DNA of 64,000 nucleotides from Marinibacterium profundimaris. GTDB taxonomy: Bacteria; Pseudomonadota; Alphaproteobacteria; Rhodobacterales; Rhodobacteraceae. The stretch covers positions 124,001-188,000 of the forward strand of contig NZ_AQQR01000001.1 of the NCBI RefSeq assembly GCF_002210095.1, in the 5' to 3' direction. Made by a program: the position numbers and the translations under genes. Below the pieces are notes generated by a model, which did not search any database, was not told the DNA's origin, and worked only from the letters and a program-made list of their open reading frames with translations. This document shows positions 47,273-57,179 of the stretch, in pieces (positions within the stretch are counted from its first letter, which is position 1; each line of letters begins with the position of its first letter).

Positions 47273-48292
47273 TTACCGCCAGCCCAGCTCGGGCGCGATC
47301 TCTTTCAGGATCGTCTCGATCACGTGGACGTTGTAATCGACGCCCAGCATGTTCGGCACGGTCAGCAGCAGCGTGTCGGCCTCGGCGATCGCCTCGTCGG
47401 CCTTCAGCTGCTCGATCAGCCTTTCCGGCTCGTCCGCGTAGCCGCGGCCGAAGACCGCGCGCTGATCGTCGATCACGCCGACCTGGTCGCTTTCCTTGCC
47501 GCCACGGCCGAAATACTGCCGGTCCATGTCGGTCTTCAGCGCAAAGATCGACCGGCTGACCGACACCCGCGGTTCGTGCGCATGCCCGGCCTCGGCCCAG
47601 GCCGCACGGAAGGCGCGGATCTGGTTGGCCTGCTGGACATGGAACGGCTCACCCGTCTCGTCCCATTTCAGGGTCGAGCTTTGCAGGTTCATGCCCATCT
47701 GCGCGGCCCAGCGGGCCGTCGCGTCCGAGGCGGCGCCCCACCAGATCCGGTTGCGCAACCCCTCGGAATGCGGCTCCAGCCGCAGCAGCCCCGGCGGATT
47801 GGGGAACATCGGGCGCGGATGCGGCTCGGCAAAGCCTTCACCCTTCAACAGTTCAATGAAGACCAGCGCGTGCCGCCGCGCCATCTCTGCGCTGTCCTCG
47901 CCTTCGGCCGGCGCGTATCCGAAATGCTTCCAGCCATCGACCACCTGTTCGGGCGAGCCGCGCGAGATGCCCAGCTGCAGCCGTCCGCCCGAGATAAGGT
48001 CGGCGGATCCCGCGTCCTCGGCCATGTAGAAGGGGTTTTCATAGCGCATGTCTATCACGCCGGTGCCGATCTCGATCGTCGAGGTTCGCGCGCCGACGGC
48101 GGCCAGCAACGGGAATGGCGAGGCCAGCTGCCGCGCGAAGTGATGCACCCGGTAATAGGCGCCATCCAGCCCCAGCTCCTCGGCGGCAACCGCCAGGTCG
48201 ATGGATTGCGACAGCACCTCGGCGGCCGTCTTCACCCGCGATCCATGCGTGGGCGCCCAATGGCCGAAGGAAAGAAAACCGATCTTTTTCAT
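47273..48292 (-). CDS. LLM class flavin-dependent oxidoreductase
   Basis: A 339-aa bacterial luciferase-like TIM-barrel monooxygenase. It starts MKKIGFLSFGHW and has the family's AAVGARTSTIEIGTGV (about 63-78) and DLISGGRLQLGISRG (about 97-111). Uses FMNH2 from a separate reductase to oxygenate a small organic compound; substrate unknown. Convergent with tesB, stops 22 bp apart. Alone in its orientation before the repeat copy C. Confidence 0.9.
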   Translation of the reverse strand: MKKIGFLSFGHWAPTHGSRVKTAAEVLSQSIDLAVAAEELGLDGAYYRVHHFARQLASPFPLLAAVGARTSTIEIGTGVIDMRYENPFYMAEDAGSADLISGGRLQLGISRGSPEQVVDGWKHFGYAPAEGEDSAEMARRHALVFIELLKGEGFAEPHPRPMFPNPPGLLRLEPHSEGLRNRIWWGAASDATARWAAQMGMNLQSSTLKWDETGEPFHVQQANQIRAFRAAWAEAGHAHEPRVSVSRSIFALKTDMDRQYFGRGGKESDQVGVIDDQRAVFGRGYADEPERLIEQLKADEAIAEADTLLLTVPNMLGVDYNVHVIETILKEIAPELGWR

Positions 48293-48442
48293 GGGATTGC
48301 TCTTGTATCTGAAACCTTGTTACCGAGCAGATAGGCAGCACATCCCCCGTGCCACAAGCCCGGCCTCAGTTCATCAGGGCGCAAGTCCTGTGCAACCGGC
48401 GGCACCGTGTAAGGACAAACAGAGGGGCAGGGCGCGCCCTCC

Positions 48443-48466
48443 TCCCTTCTTCTTGGGCAAAATACT
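48443..48466 (-). repeat. Dispersed 3'-flanking repeat, tail-only copy C
   Basis: On the minus strand: GGAGTATTTTGCCCAAGAAGAAG. This matches the tail of copies A and B (GGAGGTATTTGGGCCAAGAAGAAG) without the GTCCGCC hairpin. It lies about 45 bp after the stop codon of the SDR gene at 48511, in the SDR orientation. Confidence 0.55.
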
Positions 48467-48510
48467 CCAGACTACCGCAGCCGACCGAATGACCGCCGGA
48501 CAGCGCGGCA

Positions 48511-49284
48511 TCACGTCAGCTTGTCCCCGTAAACCCTGTTGAGCTTGCGCATTCCGCCGATCCAGCGGTCGTAATTCTCGGTCTTGTTGCGCATGTAGCC
48601 CAGAACTTCCTCGTGCGGGAGCACCAGGAACGTCTCGTCCCGGATCGCCTGCACACAGGCCTCGGCGACCGGTTCCGGCTCAAGCATGCCATCCTGCGCG
48701 GCGACACCATCCTCGTGGCCTCTGGTCATCTCGGTGCGCACGGCCTGCGGGCACAGGACGCTCACCTTGATGCCATCGTCGCCATGGGTCATCGCCAGCC
48801 ACTCCGCAAGCCCCACGGCGGCGTGTTTCGTCACGCCATAGGGCGCCGAGCCGACCTGGTTCAGCAGCCCCGCGGCCGAGGCGGTGTTCAGCAGGTAGCC
48901 GCCGCCGCGTTCCTTCATCAAGGGCACCAGGTGACGCGCGGCCCAGACATGGGCCATCACGTTGACCTCCCAGATCCGCTGCCAATCCTCGTCCGGCACC
49001 TCGGCGCCGCCGGGCGTCAGGATGCCGGCGTTCGAGCAGAACAGGTCGATCGGCCCGATGGCGCTTTCGACCTTTTCGATCATGCCCGCGATCTCGACCT
49101 CGCGCGCGACATTGACCTCGAACCCCGTGCCGTTCACCAGTTTCGCGGTTTCCGCGGCGCCCGAGCCGTTGAGGTCGGCGCAGACGATATGCGCGGGGCC
49201 GTCCTGCGCGAACCGAAGCGCCATCGCGCGTCCGATCCCGCTGGCCGCGCCGGTGATGACGATGATCTTGTCCTTCAATTCCAT
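48511..49284 (-). CDS. SDR-family oxidoreductase
   Basis: A 257-aa classical short-chain dehydrogenase: TGAASGIG (about 12-19), CSNAGILTPGG (about 83-93), catalytic Ser in NTASAAG (about 136) and YGVTK (about 149-153). I chose ATG 49284, where the family begins MELKDKIIVITG; the frame extends upstream without family features. Substrate unknown. It sits alone between repeat copy C and a 400-bp gap. Confidence 0.88.
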   Translation of the reverse strand: MELKDKIIVITGAASGIGRAMALRFAQDGPAHIVCADLNGSGAAETAKLVNGTGFEVNVAREVEIAGMIEKVESAIGPIDLFCSNAGILTPGGAEVPDEDWQRIWEVNVMAHVWAARHLVPLMKERGGGYLLNTASAAGLLNQVGSAPYGVTKHAAVGLAEWLAMTHGDDGIKVSVLCPQAVRTEMTRGHEDGVAAQDGMLEPEPVAEACVQAIRDETFLVLPHEEVLGYMRNKTENYDRWIGGMRKLNRVYGDKLT

Positions 49285-49683
49285 GGTCTTGCATCCGCCT
49301 CTTGAAACCAGCACCCGAAAGCACCGGGGGCCGCCAATGCTTGCCGGGGCCCCGGATCGCGGCCAAGGTCGCGCACAAGAAAGCGGAGTGCAAGCAGTCC
49401 GGTGGCTGTCGGCGGACATACGATATTTACATAATACTGATTACCGGCATTACGTATGGAAGCCTCGCGGCTGTCGAGAACCGCCTGAACCCGTACCCCG
49501 GCCGATGAGATCGCTCCCGCTCACCGGTCAGAGCTTTGGATGCTTCGGATACGCCAGAGCCTCGCACACCGACCCCGACACAAGACCACCGTTCCACCGG
49601 ACAGTCCCCCGGGCGGATCGGTATCGCAATACAGGCCCCGCGCCGACCAGCGGGCGCGAGGCGTCAATCCGTTGGGACGCTGC
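49285..49683. other. Intergenic region with AT-rich core
   Basis: No gene. A short AT-rich segment (about 49418-49465, with CATACG on the left and CGTATG on the right as an imperfect inverted repeat) could be the promoter/operator of the SDR gene or the 3' region of gcdH. The rest is ordinary. Confidence 0.45.
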
Positions 49684-50916
49684 TCAGAAGAACGCCTGCA
49701 GCCCGGTCTGCGCCCGGCCGAGGATCAGCGCATGCACGTCATGGGTGCCCTCGTACGTGTTGACCGTCTCCAGGTTCATCACGTGGCGGATCACCTGGAA
49801 TTCCAGGCTGATGCCGTTGCCGCCATGCATGTCGCGGGCCATCCGCGCGATATCCAGGGCCTTGCCGCAATTGTTGCGCTTCACGATCGACACCATCTCG
49901 GGCGCGGCATTGGCCTCGTCCATCAGACGGCCGACGCGCAGCGCACCCTGCAGGCCAAGCGCGATCTCGGTCTGCATGTCGGCCAGCTTCTTCTGGAAGA
50001 GCTGCGTCTGCGCGATCGGCTTGTTGAACTGCTTGCGGTCCAGACCGTATTGCCGTGCCGCATGCCAGCAGAACTCGGCCGCGCCCATCGCACCCCAGGC
50101 GATGCCGTAGCGCGCGCGGTTAAGGCAACCGAACGGCCCCTTCAGCCCCTGCACATTGGGCAGCAGCGCATCCTCGCCGACCTCGACACCGTCCATCACC
50201 ACCTCGCCGGTGACCGAGGCGCGCAGCGACATCTTGTTGGCGATCTTCGGCGCCGAAAGCCCCTTCATGCCCTTTTCCAGGATGAAGCCGCGGATCTTGC
50301 CGTCATGGGCGTCGGACTTGGCCCAGACCACGAAGACATCCGCGATCGGCGCGTTCGAGATCCACATCTTCGCGCCGGTGATCCGGTAGCCGCCGTCGAT
50401 CTTCTCGGCGCGGGTCTTCATGCCCGCCGGGTCCGAACCCGCGTCGGGCTCGGTCAGGCCGAAACAGCCGATCCATTCGCCAGAGGCCAGCTTCGGCAGG
50501 TATTTCTCGCGCTGCTCTTCCGAGCCATAGGCATAGATCGGGTAGATCACGAGGCTGGATTGCACGGACATCATCGACCGATAGCCGGAATCCACGCGCT
50601 CGACCTCACGTGCGACCAGGCCATAGCTGACATAGCCCGATCCCAGCCCGCCGTATTGCTCGGGCAGCGACACGCCCAGAAGGCCCATCTCGCCCATCTC
50701 GGCAAAGATTTCGGGTTCGACCTTCTCGGAGGCATATGCCTCGGTGACGCGGGATTGCAGCTTTTCCTGCGCATAGGACCGCGCGCTGGCGGCGATCATG
50801 CGTTCGTCTTCGCTCAGCTGGTCGTCCAGGCGGAACGGATCGGCCCAGTCGAAGGATCCCAGGTCCGGGGCGTCCTTGGCCCGCAGCGACGGTTTCGGCG
50901 TGGATGGCGCGTTCAT
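49684..50916 (-). CDS. gcdH: Glutaryl-CoA dehydrogenase
   Basis: A 410-aa acyl-CoA dehydrogenase of the glutaryl-CoA type. [20 protein letters not shown] (about 22-41) and [14 protein letters not shown] (about 148-161) are typical; the catalytic Glu (about 389) is in [16 protein letters not shown]. It oxidises and decarboxylates glutaryl-CoA to crotonyl-CoA in lysine, hydroxylysine and tryptophan breakdown, using FAD and passing electrons to ETF. AGGAG lies 7-8 bases before ATG 50916. It is divergent from a LysR-type gene across 95 bp, the usual layout for its own regulator. Confidence 0.93.
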   Translation of the reverse strand: MNAPSTPKPSLRAKDAPDLGSFDWADPFRLDDQLSEDERMIAASARSYAQEKLQSRVTEAYASEKVEPEIFAEMGEMGLLGVSLPEQYGGLGSGYVSYGLVAREVERVDSGYRSMMSVQSSLVIYPIYAYGSEEQREKYLPKLASGEWIGCFGLTEPDAGSDPAGMKTRAEKIDGGYRITGAKMWISNAPIADVFVVWAKSDAHDGKIRGFILEKGMKGLSAPKIANKMSLRASVTGEVVMDGVEVGEDALLPNVQGLKGPFGCLNRARYGIAWGAMGAAEFCWHAARQYGLDRKQFNKPIAQTQLFQKKLADMQTEIALGLQGALRVGRLMDEANAAPEMVSIVKRNNCGKALDIARMARDMHGGNGISLEFQVIRHVMNLETVNTYEGTHDVHALILGRAQTGLQAFF

Positions 50917-50982
50917 GGCATGGCTCCTGCGTGGATTTGCCCCCGATGTAGCGCAGCGGGCGGCGCGAAAACAGCGAGACTT

Positions 50983-51000
50983 TGTCAATCGCTTATGACA
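50983..51000. promoter_or_regulatory. Candidate LysR-type operator between gcdH and its regulator
   Basis: TGTCA (50983-50987) and TGACA (50996-51000) form a perfect inverted repeat with 8 bases between, in the 95-bp divergent gap. LysR-type sites are usually T-N11-A inverted repeats, and TTTGTCA...TATGACA fits this. Not tested. Confidence 0.45.
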
Positions 51001-51011
51001 TTCACTCATAC

Positions 51012-51917
51012 ATGGCCTATGCACGCAAGCTTTTGCCCTCGATGTCGGCGCTGAGGATGATCGAGGCGCTCGACCGGCTTGGCAGCGCCTCGGCGGCTGC
51101 CGAGGACCTGTCGCTGACACAGGGCGCGATCAGCCGGCAGCTGCAGGCGCTGGAGGCGCAGCTGGGCATCGAACTGGCGCGGCGCGAGGGCCGCAAGCTG
51201 GTGCTGACCGCGCAGGCCCGGGCCTATGCGGCCGAGGTGCGGACAGCTTTGGCACGGGTGGCGGAGGCCACGATGCGCCTGCAGGTGGCGCCACCGGGCG
51301 GCACGCTGAGCCTGGCGATCCTGCCGGCCTTCGGGATGCGCTGGCTGATGCCGCGGCTGCCGGATTTCTCAAGGCTGCACCCGGATATCACGATCAACAT
51401 GACCACACGGCTGGAGGATTTCTCGTTTGAAATGGAGACCTTCGACGCCGCGATCCGCCACGGCACCGGCGCCTGGCCCGGCACGCGGCATCTGCTGCTG
51501 AAGCCGGAACAGCTGCTGCCTGTGGCCGCGCCCGGGCTGGTACCCGGGCACACACGCCCTGCCCGCGCGCTGGCGCAGCTGCCGCTGCTGCATATCCGCA
51601 CGCGGCCCGACGCCTGGAAGGCCTGGTTCGCGCAGGATGGCATGTCGCCGCCGGAGCTGGAGGGCACGGTGCATGACCAGTTCTCGACCATCGTGCAGGC
51701 CGCCTGCCACGGGCTGGGTGCGGCGCTGGTGCCGACCTACATCGTGGAGCAGGAGCTGGCGACCGGGCAATTGCTGGCGCTGGCGCCGCGGCCGATGGAA
51801 ACCGGGAGCGCCTATTATCTGGTCTGGCCCGAACAGAAGGCCCAGGACCCGGACCTGAAACGGTTCCGCGACTGGCTGGCGGACCAGGCCGAGCCGGAAG
51901 ACCCCCTGCCCCGCTGA
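51012..51917 (+). CDS. LysR-family transcriptional regulator, probable regulator of gcdH
   Basis: A 301-aa LysR regulator: winged HTH (about 10-70, [37 protein letters not shown] region) and an effector-binding domain (about 92-292). Layout resembles GcvA/GcdR-type activators. ATG 51012 seems likely; the frame also begins at 50982, which would overlap the operator-like repeat. Divergent from gcdH, so probably controls it, with glutarate or its CoA ester as possible inducer. It converges with phoB. Confidence 0.88.
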   Translation: MAYARKLLPSMSALRMIEALDRLGSASAAAEDLSLTQGAISRQLQALEAQLGIELARREGRKLVLTAQARAYAAEVRTALARVAEATMRLQVAPPGGTLSLAILPAFGMRWLMPRLPDFSRLHPDITINMTTRLEDFSFEMETFDAAIRHGTGAWPGTRHLLLKPEQLLPVAAPGLVPGHTRPARALAQLPLLHIRTRPDAWKAWFAQDGMSPPELEGTVHDQFSTIVQAACHGLGAALVPTYIVEQELATGQLLALAPRPMETGSAYYLVWPEQKAQDPDLKRFRDWLADQAEPEDPLPR

Positions 51918-51969
51918 CCCGCAGTTCAGAACCGCGCTGCCGGCTTTCCGAGACCAGGGGGTTGGGCAC

Positions 51970-51992
51970 GATTTTCTTCGGCGAAGAAAATC
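51970..51992. promoter_or_regulatory. Perfect hairpin between convergent lysR and phoB
   Basis: GATTTTCTTC and GAAGAAAATC are perfect 10-bp complements with a GGC loop. It separates the ends of two convergent genes and may protect 3' ends, but lacks a downstream T-run on either strand, so a classic terminator is doubtful. Confidence 0.45.
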
Positions 51993-52004
51993 CCCGCCCC
52001 GATA

Positions 52005-52694
52005 TCACCCCAGCGCATATCCCGCGCCACGCACGGTGCGCACCGGATCGGCGCCGCCATGCATCGTGAGCGCCTTGCGCAGCCGGCCGATATGGACATC
52101 GACGGTGCGCGTATCGACATAGATGTCGCGGCCCCAGACCCGGTCCAGAAGCTGTTCGCGCGACCAGACGCGGCCGGGCTTTTCCATGAAGGTCGAGAGC
52201 AGCCGGAATTCCGTCGGGCCCAGCTTCAGCGGCTTCTCGGAGCGGCTGACCTTGTGGGTTTCGGCATCCAGCACGATATCGTCGAATTCCAGCCTGAGCC
52301 CAACGGTCGAGGGCCGCACGCGCCGCAGCTGCGAGCGGACTCGTGCCATCAGCTCGATCACAGAATACGGCTTGACCACGTAATCATCCGCCCCGGTTTC
52401 CAGCCCGCGCACCTTGTCGATCTCCTCGGACCGGGCCGAGAGCATGATGATCGGGATCGAGCGGGTCTCGGGCCGGGTTTTCAGCTGGCGGCAGACCTCG
52501 ATCCCCGACACGTTCGGCATCATCCAGTCGAGCACGATGATGTCGGGAACGTCCTCTTCGACATGGAGCAGGGCCTCGTCACCGTTTCCGGCCTTGACCA
52601 CGCGGAAGCCCTCGGCCTCCAGGTTGTAGGCGAGCACTTCTCGCTGCGCCAACTCGTCCTCAACAACAAGAACCGTGGGCTGGTCCGCGGACAT
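52005..52694 (-). CDS. phoB: Phosphate regulon response regulator PhoB
   Basis: A 229-aa OmpR/PhoB-type regulator. Receiver domain (about 6-120) has acidic VVEDE (Glu12/Asp13) and the phospho-acceptor Asp56 in IIVLDWMMP. Winged-helix domain (about 135-228) has VWGRDIYVDTRTVDVHIGRL (about 195-214), the DNA-recognition region. When phosphorylated by PhoR it activates genes with Pho boxes, including pstS here. AGGAGAAG precedes the ATG. It is the last gene of the locus. Confidence 0.95.
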   Translation of the reverse strand: MSADQPTVLVVEDELAQREVLAYNLEAEGFRVVKAGNGDEALLHVEEDVPDIIVLDWMMPNVSGIEVCRQLKTRPETRSIPIIMLSARSEEIDKVRGLETGADDYVVKPYSVIELMARVRSQLRRVRPSTVGLRLEFDDIVLDAETHKVSRSEKPLKLGPTEFRLLSTFMEKPGRVWSREQLLDRVWGRDIYVDTRTVDVHIGRLRKALTMHGGADPVRTVRGAGYALG

Positions 52695-52706
52695 CTTCGT
52701 CTTCTC

Positions 52707-53408
52707 CTAGTTCACGTTCGAGGTCGTGTCGGCCTTGGGCCGGGCCTCGTCGGGGCGTTCGCCGGACACCAGATACACGACACATTCGGCGATCGCGGTC
52801 GCGTGGTCGCCCATCCGTTCCACATTCTTCGCAATGAAGTGCATGTGCATGAAGGGCGTGATCGTGCGCGGGTCTTCCATCATGAAGGTCAGGAATTCCC
52901 GGAACAGCGCGTTGTAGATCTGGTCCACCTCGCGGTCGCGGTCGATGACGTTGCGGGCCAGTTCCTCGTCACGCTGGATATAGGCATCGAGCGCGTCGTT
53001 GAGCATGCGTTCCACCTCGCGCGCCATGCGGCGCAGCGATGAGGTGCCCGAGGGCATCGGCGGAAGTTCGGCCAGCACATGGGTGCGCTTGGCCATGTTC
53101 TTGGCGTAATCGCCGATCCGTTCAAGGCTGGACGAGACCTTCATCACCGTCAGGATCAGGCGCAGATCGACCGCGGTGGGCGCGCGCAGGGCGATCAGCC
53201 GCGCGACCTCCTGGTTGATCAGTTCGTCAAGCTCGTCGATCGTCAGATCGCGTTCGACGGTGGAATTCGCAAGCTCGATGTCCAGCTCTTCGAGCGCGGC
53301 GGCCGCGTTGCGGATCGCCTCTTCGACAAGGCCGCCCATGCGCATGATCTGCGCCTGGATGGACTCCAGCTCGCGGTCGTAGGCGGTCTGAATATGCTGT
53401 GATTGCAT
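52707..53408 (-). CDS. phoU: Phosphate signalling protein PhoU
   Basis: A 233-aa helical protein with two PhoU three-helix repeats (about 10-115 and 120-215), each with E-x3-D/R-x-GD type metal clusters (ERIGDYAKN about 96-104; ERMGDHATAIAE about 197-208). It damps signalling from the Pst transporter to PhoR when phosphate is plentiful. Gene order pstB-phoU-phoB is usual. 12 bp before phoB. Confidence 0.95.
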   Translation of the reverse strand: MQSQHIQTAYDRELESIQAQIMRMGGLVEEAIRNAAAALEELDIELANSTVERDLTIDELDELINQEVARLIALRAPTAVDLRLILTVMKVSSSLERIGDYAKNMAKRTHVLAELPPMPSGTSSLRRMAREVERMLNDALDAYIQRDEELARNVIDRDREVDQIYNALFREFLTFMMEDPRTITPFMHMHFIAKNVERMGDHATAIAECVVYLVSGERPDEARPKADTTSNVN

Positions 53409-53445
53409 GATGTTGGATACCGATGACTGGGCAGATCAGGTCCCC

Positions 53446-54243
53446 TTACCCGATGCGGCCTGTAATGTAACTTTCGGTGCGCGGATCTTCGGGGTTGGTG
53501 AAGATCTGGCCCGTCTCGCCGAACTCGACCAGATTGCCGAGGTGGAAGAAAGCGGTTTTCTGGCTGACCCGTGCGGCCTGCTGCATCGAGTGGGTCACGA
53601 TGACGACCGAATAATTCCCGCGCAGCTCGTCGATCAGCTCCTCGACCTGGGCGGTCGCGATCGGATCGAGCGCCGAGCAGGGTTCGTCCATCAGCAGGAC
53701 TTCCGGCTCGGTCGCCACGGCGCGGGCAATGCACAGCCGCTGCTGCTGACCGCCCGACAGGCCGGTGCCGGGGGCGTGCAGGCGGTCCTTCACCTCGTCC
53801 CAGATGGCACCGCGGCGCAGGGACTTTTCAACGATCTCGTCCAGATCCGCCTTGTTCTTGGCCAGCCCGTGGATGCGGGGGCCGTAGGCGATGTTGTCGT
53901 AGATCGACTTGGGGAACGGATTGGGCTTCTGGAACACCATGCCGACCTTGGCGCGCAGCTGCACCGGATCGACCTTGGCATCGTAGATGTTCTCGCCGTC
54001 GAGGTTGATGTTGCCCTCGACCCGGCAGATGTCGATCGTGTCGTTCATCCGGTTGAGGCAGCGCAGGAAGGTGGACTTGCCGCAGCCCGACGGGCCGATG
54101 AAAGCGGTGACCATCTTGTCCTGGATCTCGACGTCGACATCCTTGATGGCGTGGGTGTCACCATAGAAAACCTGCACGCCGCGGGCCGAGATCTTCACTT
54201 CCCTGGCGTCGACATCCACGCCGGACTTCGGGGTATCATACAT
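53446..54243 (-). CDS. pstB: Phosphate ABC transporter ATP-binding protein PstB
   Basis: A 265-aa ATPase with Walker [10 protein letters not shown] (about 48-56), Q-loop [15 protein letters not shown] (about 102-116), signature LSGGQQQRL (about 159-167) and Walker [14 protein letters not shown] (about 177-189), all PstB-typical. I prefer ATG 54243 because GAGGA is 8 bases upstream; the in-frame ATG at 54264 near the pstA stop would add seven residues. Energises uptake by PstC-PstA. Confidence 0.94.
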   Translation of the reverse strand: MYDTPKSGVDVDAREVKISARGVQVFYGDTHAIKDVDVEIQDKMVTAFIGPSGCGKSTFLRCLNRMNDTIDICRVEGNINLDGENIYDAKVDPVQLRAKVGMVFQKPNPFPKSIYDNIAYGPRIHGLAKNKADLDEIVEKSLRRGAIWDEVKDRLHAPGTGLSGGQQQRLCIARAVATEPEVLLMDEPCSALDPIATAQVEELIDELRGNYSVVIVTHSMQQAARVSQKTAFFHLGNLVEFGETGQIFTNPEDPRTESYITGRIG

Positions 54244-54265
54244 AGGTTCGGTCCTCATTTGCATC

Positions 54266-55633
54266 TTACCAGCGGCGTTCGAAGCGGCGGCGGAGGATGA
54301 TGGCGATGATGTTCATGGTCATCAGGAACAGGAGCAGGATGATGATGCCGCCCCAGGCGCGTTCATAATAGGCCGGGTCGGCGCGTTTCGACCATTCGTA
54401 GATCTGCGCCGGCATCGACGAGTTCGGATCGAGAAAGCCGGAGGCGATCCCTTCGGGATAGTTGGTCGCAATATAACCCACCATGCCGATCAGAAGAAGG
54501 GGTGCGGTTTCCCCCAGCGCCTGGGCCAGGCCGATGATCGTGCCGGTCAGGATGCCGGGCGCGGCAAGGGGGAGCACATGGTGAAACACCGCCTGCATCT
54601 TCGAGGCGCCGACACCCAGCGCGGCATCGCGGATCGACGGCGGCACCGCCTTCAGCGAGGCCCGCGTCGAGATGATGATCGTCGGCAGGGTCATCAGCGT
54701 CAGCACCAGGCCGCCGACCAGCGGCGCGGATTGCGGCAGATGCGCGAACTGGATGAACACCGCCAGGCCCAGGATACCGAAGACGATCGACGGCACCGCG
54801 GCCAGGTTCGAGATGTTGACCTCGATCAGGTCGGTGAAGCGGTTCTTCGGCGCGAATTCCTCGAGGTAGATCGAGGCGGCGACACCGATCGGCAGCGACA
54901 GCACCAGCACCACCAGCATCATGAAGAACGACCCGATCATCGCAACGCCGATCCCGGCCTGCTCGGGCCGGTTCTCCGAGGCATCGGCGCCGGTGATGAA
55001 GTCCCAGTTGAACTCGCGCTTGATGGTGCCGGCCTCGACCAGCTGATCCACCAGATCCAGATGCGCGGCGTCGATGTTCTTGTCGCGCGCCACGCTTTCG
55101 CGGGTCACCCGGTCCTTCATGTAGCCATCCACCCGCGAGGCGGCGAGGATGCGGAAATCCACCGTCTCGCCGATCTCGTCGGGGTTGGCCAGCACGTAGT
55201 CGCGCAGGATCGCGGGCGCCGAGGCCGAAACCATCTTGCGCATGTCCGAGGCGTCCTCGAGCGTGGTGGTCAGCCCTTCGGTCTGCTGCACCTGGTTGAA
55301 AATCGCCTGATCGATCAGCGGTGCATAGCCGAAGGTCGAGACCCGGCGCAGGTCGTCGGGATCGCGGTTGCCGTTGGGGTCCAGCACCTCTTCGTTCAGG
55401 TAGACCGGGACCTCGATGAAGGTCTGGGTGAAGGCCGGCACGCCCGAGCGCACGATCGAGACCAGCAGGATCACCAGGAAGAAGATGCCGATCCCGATGG
55501 CGGCGATGCCGTACATCTGGAACCGTTTCTCGGCGGCGTTGCGCTTCTTGGTGCGGTCGTCCGTGCCATACAGGGAGGACTTGCGCGCCTTCTTGGGGAC
55601 ATCTGCCCCCATGGGTGCGGTTGCGTCGGTCAT
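54266..55633 (-). CDS. pstA: Phosphate ABC transporter permease PstA, extended N-terminus
   Basis: A 455-aa permease. The conserved six-helix core is in the second half, about 225-450, with [20 protein letters not shown] (about 337-356, EAA-type loop). The first ~220 residues, longer than in E. coli PstA (about 296 aa), contain one helix (about 42-62) and a periplasmic domain. This is a known arrangement in Rhodobacterales and relatives. Start shares bases with the pstC stop. Confidence 0.92.
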   Translation of the reverse strand: MTDATAPMGADVPKKARKSSLYGTDDRTKKRNAAEKRFQMYGIAAIGIGIFFLVILLVSIVRSGVPAFTQTFIEVPVYLNEEVLDPNGNRDPDDLRRVSTFGYAPLIDQAIFNQVQQTEGLTTTLEDASDMRKMVSASAPAILRDYVLANPDEIGETVDFRILAASRVDGYMKDRVTRESVARDKNIDAAHLDLVDQLVEAGTIKREFNWDFITGADASENRPEQAGIGVAMIGSFFMMLVVLVLSLPIGVAASIYLEEFAPKNRFTDLIEVNISNLAAVPSIVFGILGLAVFIQFAHLPQSAPLVGGLVLTLMTLPTIIISTRASLKAVPPSIRDAALGVGASKMQAVFHHVLPLAAPGILTGTIIGLAQALGETAPLLLIGMVGYIATNYPEGIASGFLDPNSSMPAQIYEWSKRADPAYYERAWGGIIILLLFLMTMNIIAIILRRRFERRW

Positions 55634-57105
55634 TAGTCGTACTGCTCCCGGTATTTCTGCACGATGTGCAGGGCGAGAATGTTCATGCCAAGCGTGATCA
55701 CGAAGAGGGACATGCCGAGGGCGAAGGCCACCAGCGCCTCGGGCGAGGAGAAATCGCTGTCACCGGTCAGCTGGCTGACGATCTTGGCGGTCACCGTGGT
55801 CATCGCCTCGAACGGGTTGAGCGACAGCCGTGCCGCGGCCCCTGCCCCCATGACCACGATCATGGTCTCGCCGATGGCGCGCGAGGCGGCCAGCAGGATG
55901 GCGCCGACGATGCCCGGCAGGGCGGCCGGCAGGATCACCTGCTTGATGGTTTCGGATTTCGTGGCGCCCAGCCCCAGCGAGCCGTCGCGCATCGCCTGCG
56001 GCACGGCGTTGATGATGTCGTCCGACAGCGACGACACGAAGGGGATCAGCATGATGCCCATCACCAGCCCGGCGGTCATGACCGACGAGGCGCCGCCCAT
56101 CCAGCCCAGCCCGTCGCGGCCGAAGACCGTCGTCAGCATGGGCCCGATCGTCAGCAACGCGAAGAGACCGTAGACAATGGTCGGGATCCCGGCCAGCACC
56201 TCGAGCGCGGGCTTGGCGACCGAGCGCACGCGCGGCGAGGCATATTCCGAGAGATAGACGGCGGCGAACAGCCCGATCGGCACGGCCACGGACAGCGCGA
56301 TGAACGAGATGTAGAGCGTCCCCCACAGCAGCGGGACGAAGCCCAGCTCGGACGAGCCGCCGCGGCCGGAGAAGCTGGGTGACCAGTTCAGGCCGAAGAA
56401 GAACTCGGTGAAGGGATAGATGCGGAAGAATTCGATCGTGTTGAAGATCAGCGACAGGATGATGCCGATCGTGGTCAGGATCGCGACCGAGGCGGCGGCG
56501 ATCAGGATCGCGAGAATCACACGCTCCACCACGTTGCGGGCGCGGAAGTCCTTTTCGGTGCGCCGGTAGCCGAAGGCGAAGCCGCCAAGCGCGATCACCA
56601 GGGCCATCACGATCATGCCGACGTGCAGGATCTTCGAGGTGGCGCGGTATTCCTGCGCGGCGGCCAGGATGTTGCCGGTCACCTCGCCGGTGATCACCTG
56701 GCCCGCGTCGCGGAGGCGCTGTGCCATGTCGCTGGCGTTGGCGCCGGCATTGCGGGCCATCTCGTCCGAGATCGCGCCCATCGCGACCGCATTGTCGAGA
56801 CCCTCTGCCACGCGGCGGACTTCGGCCATCACCAGGCCAAGGCTGGACCCTTCGCCGATGTCGGCCTCGGTGATCATCGCCGAAACATGGGTGTCGATAT
56901 AAAGCGGAATGACGATCAGAGCGATGATGATGAAGGCGAAGGCCGGCACCAGCACCGAGAGAAGAACGTTGGAGCCATAATAGACAGGCAGGGAATGCAG
57001 ACCGCGGCTGTCACCGCCGGCCGAAGCCATGGCGCGCCGGCGGCCAAGGACATAGCCCACGACGCCAATGATCAGGATGATTGCAATAAGCAACGACAGG
57101 GGCAT
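55633..57105 (-). CDS. pstC: Phosphate ABC transporter permease PstC, extended N-terminus
   Basis: A 490-aa permease. Core helices occupy about 200-480, with DGSLGLGATKSETIKQVILP (about 375-394, EAA loop). The first ~190 residues carry extra helices (about 3-20 and 47-70, 160-178) and a soluble linker with the pattern of the PstC N-terminal domain. Preceded by AAGGCGG. Follows the hairpin after pstS. Confidence 0.92.
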   Translation of the reverse strand: MPLSLLIAIILIIGVVGYVLGRRRAMASAGGDSRGLHSLPVYYGSNVLLSVLVPAFAFIIIALIVIPLYIDTHVSAMITEADIGEGSSLGLVMAEVRRVAEGLDNAVAMGAISDEMARNAGANASDMAQRLRDAGQVITGEVTGNILAAAQEYRATSKILHVGMIVMALVIALGGFAFGYRRTEKDFRARNVVERVILAILIAAASVAILTTIGIILSLIFNTIEFFRIYPFTEFFFGLNWSPSFSGRGGSSELGFVPLLWGTLYISFIALSVAVPIGLFAAVYLSEYASPRVRSVAKPALEVLAGIPTIVYGLFALLTIGPMLTTVFGRDGLGWMGGASSVMTAGLVMGIMLIPFVSSLSDDIINAVPQAMRDGSLGLGATKSETIKQVILPAALPGIVGAILLAASRAIGETMIVVMGAGAAARLSLNPFEAMTTVTAKIVSQLTGDSDFSSPEALVAFALGMSLFVITLGMNILALHIVQKYREQYD

Positions 57106-57136
57106 AGTCCACCGCCTTTGATCTGTCGGAATGGAA

Positions 57137-57166
57137 TGGGGGCGGCGCGATCCGCACCGCCCCCCA
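57137..57166 (-). promoter_or_regulatory. Intercistronic hairpin between pstS and pstC
   Basis: GGGGGCGG (57138-57145) and CCGCCCCC (57157-57164) make an 8-bp GC stem in the 74-bp gap. No T-run follows on the minus strand. Probably limits read-through or protects pstS mRNA so that more binding protein than permease is made. Confidence 0.55.
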
Positions 57167-57179
57167 CAAGGTCAGGCGA

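Noticed and set aside
51970-51992. Classic intrinsic terminator between lysR and phoB
   Set aside because: The hairpin is perfect but neither strand has a following T-run, so I list it only as a hairpin.
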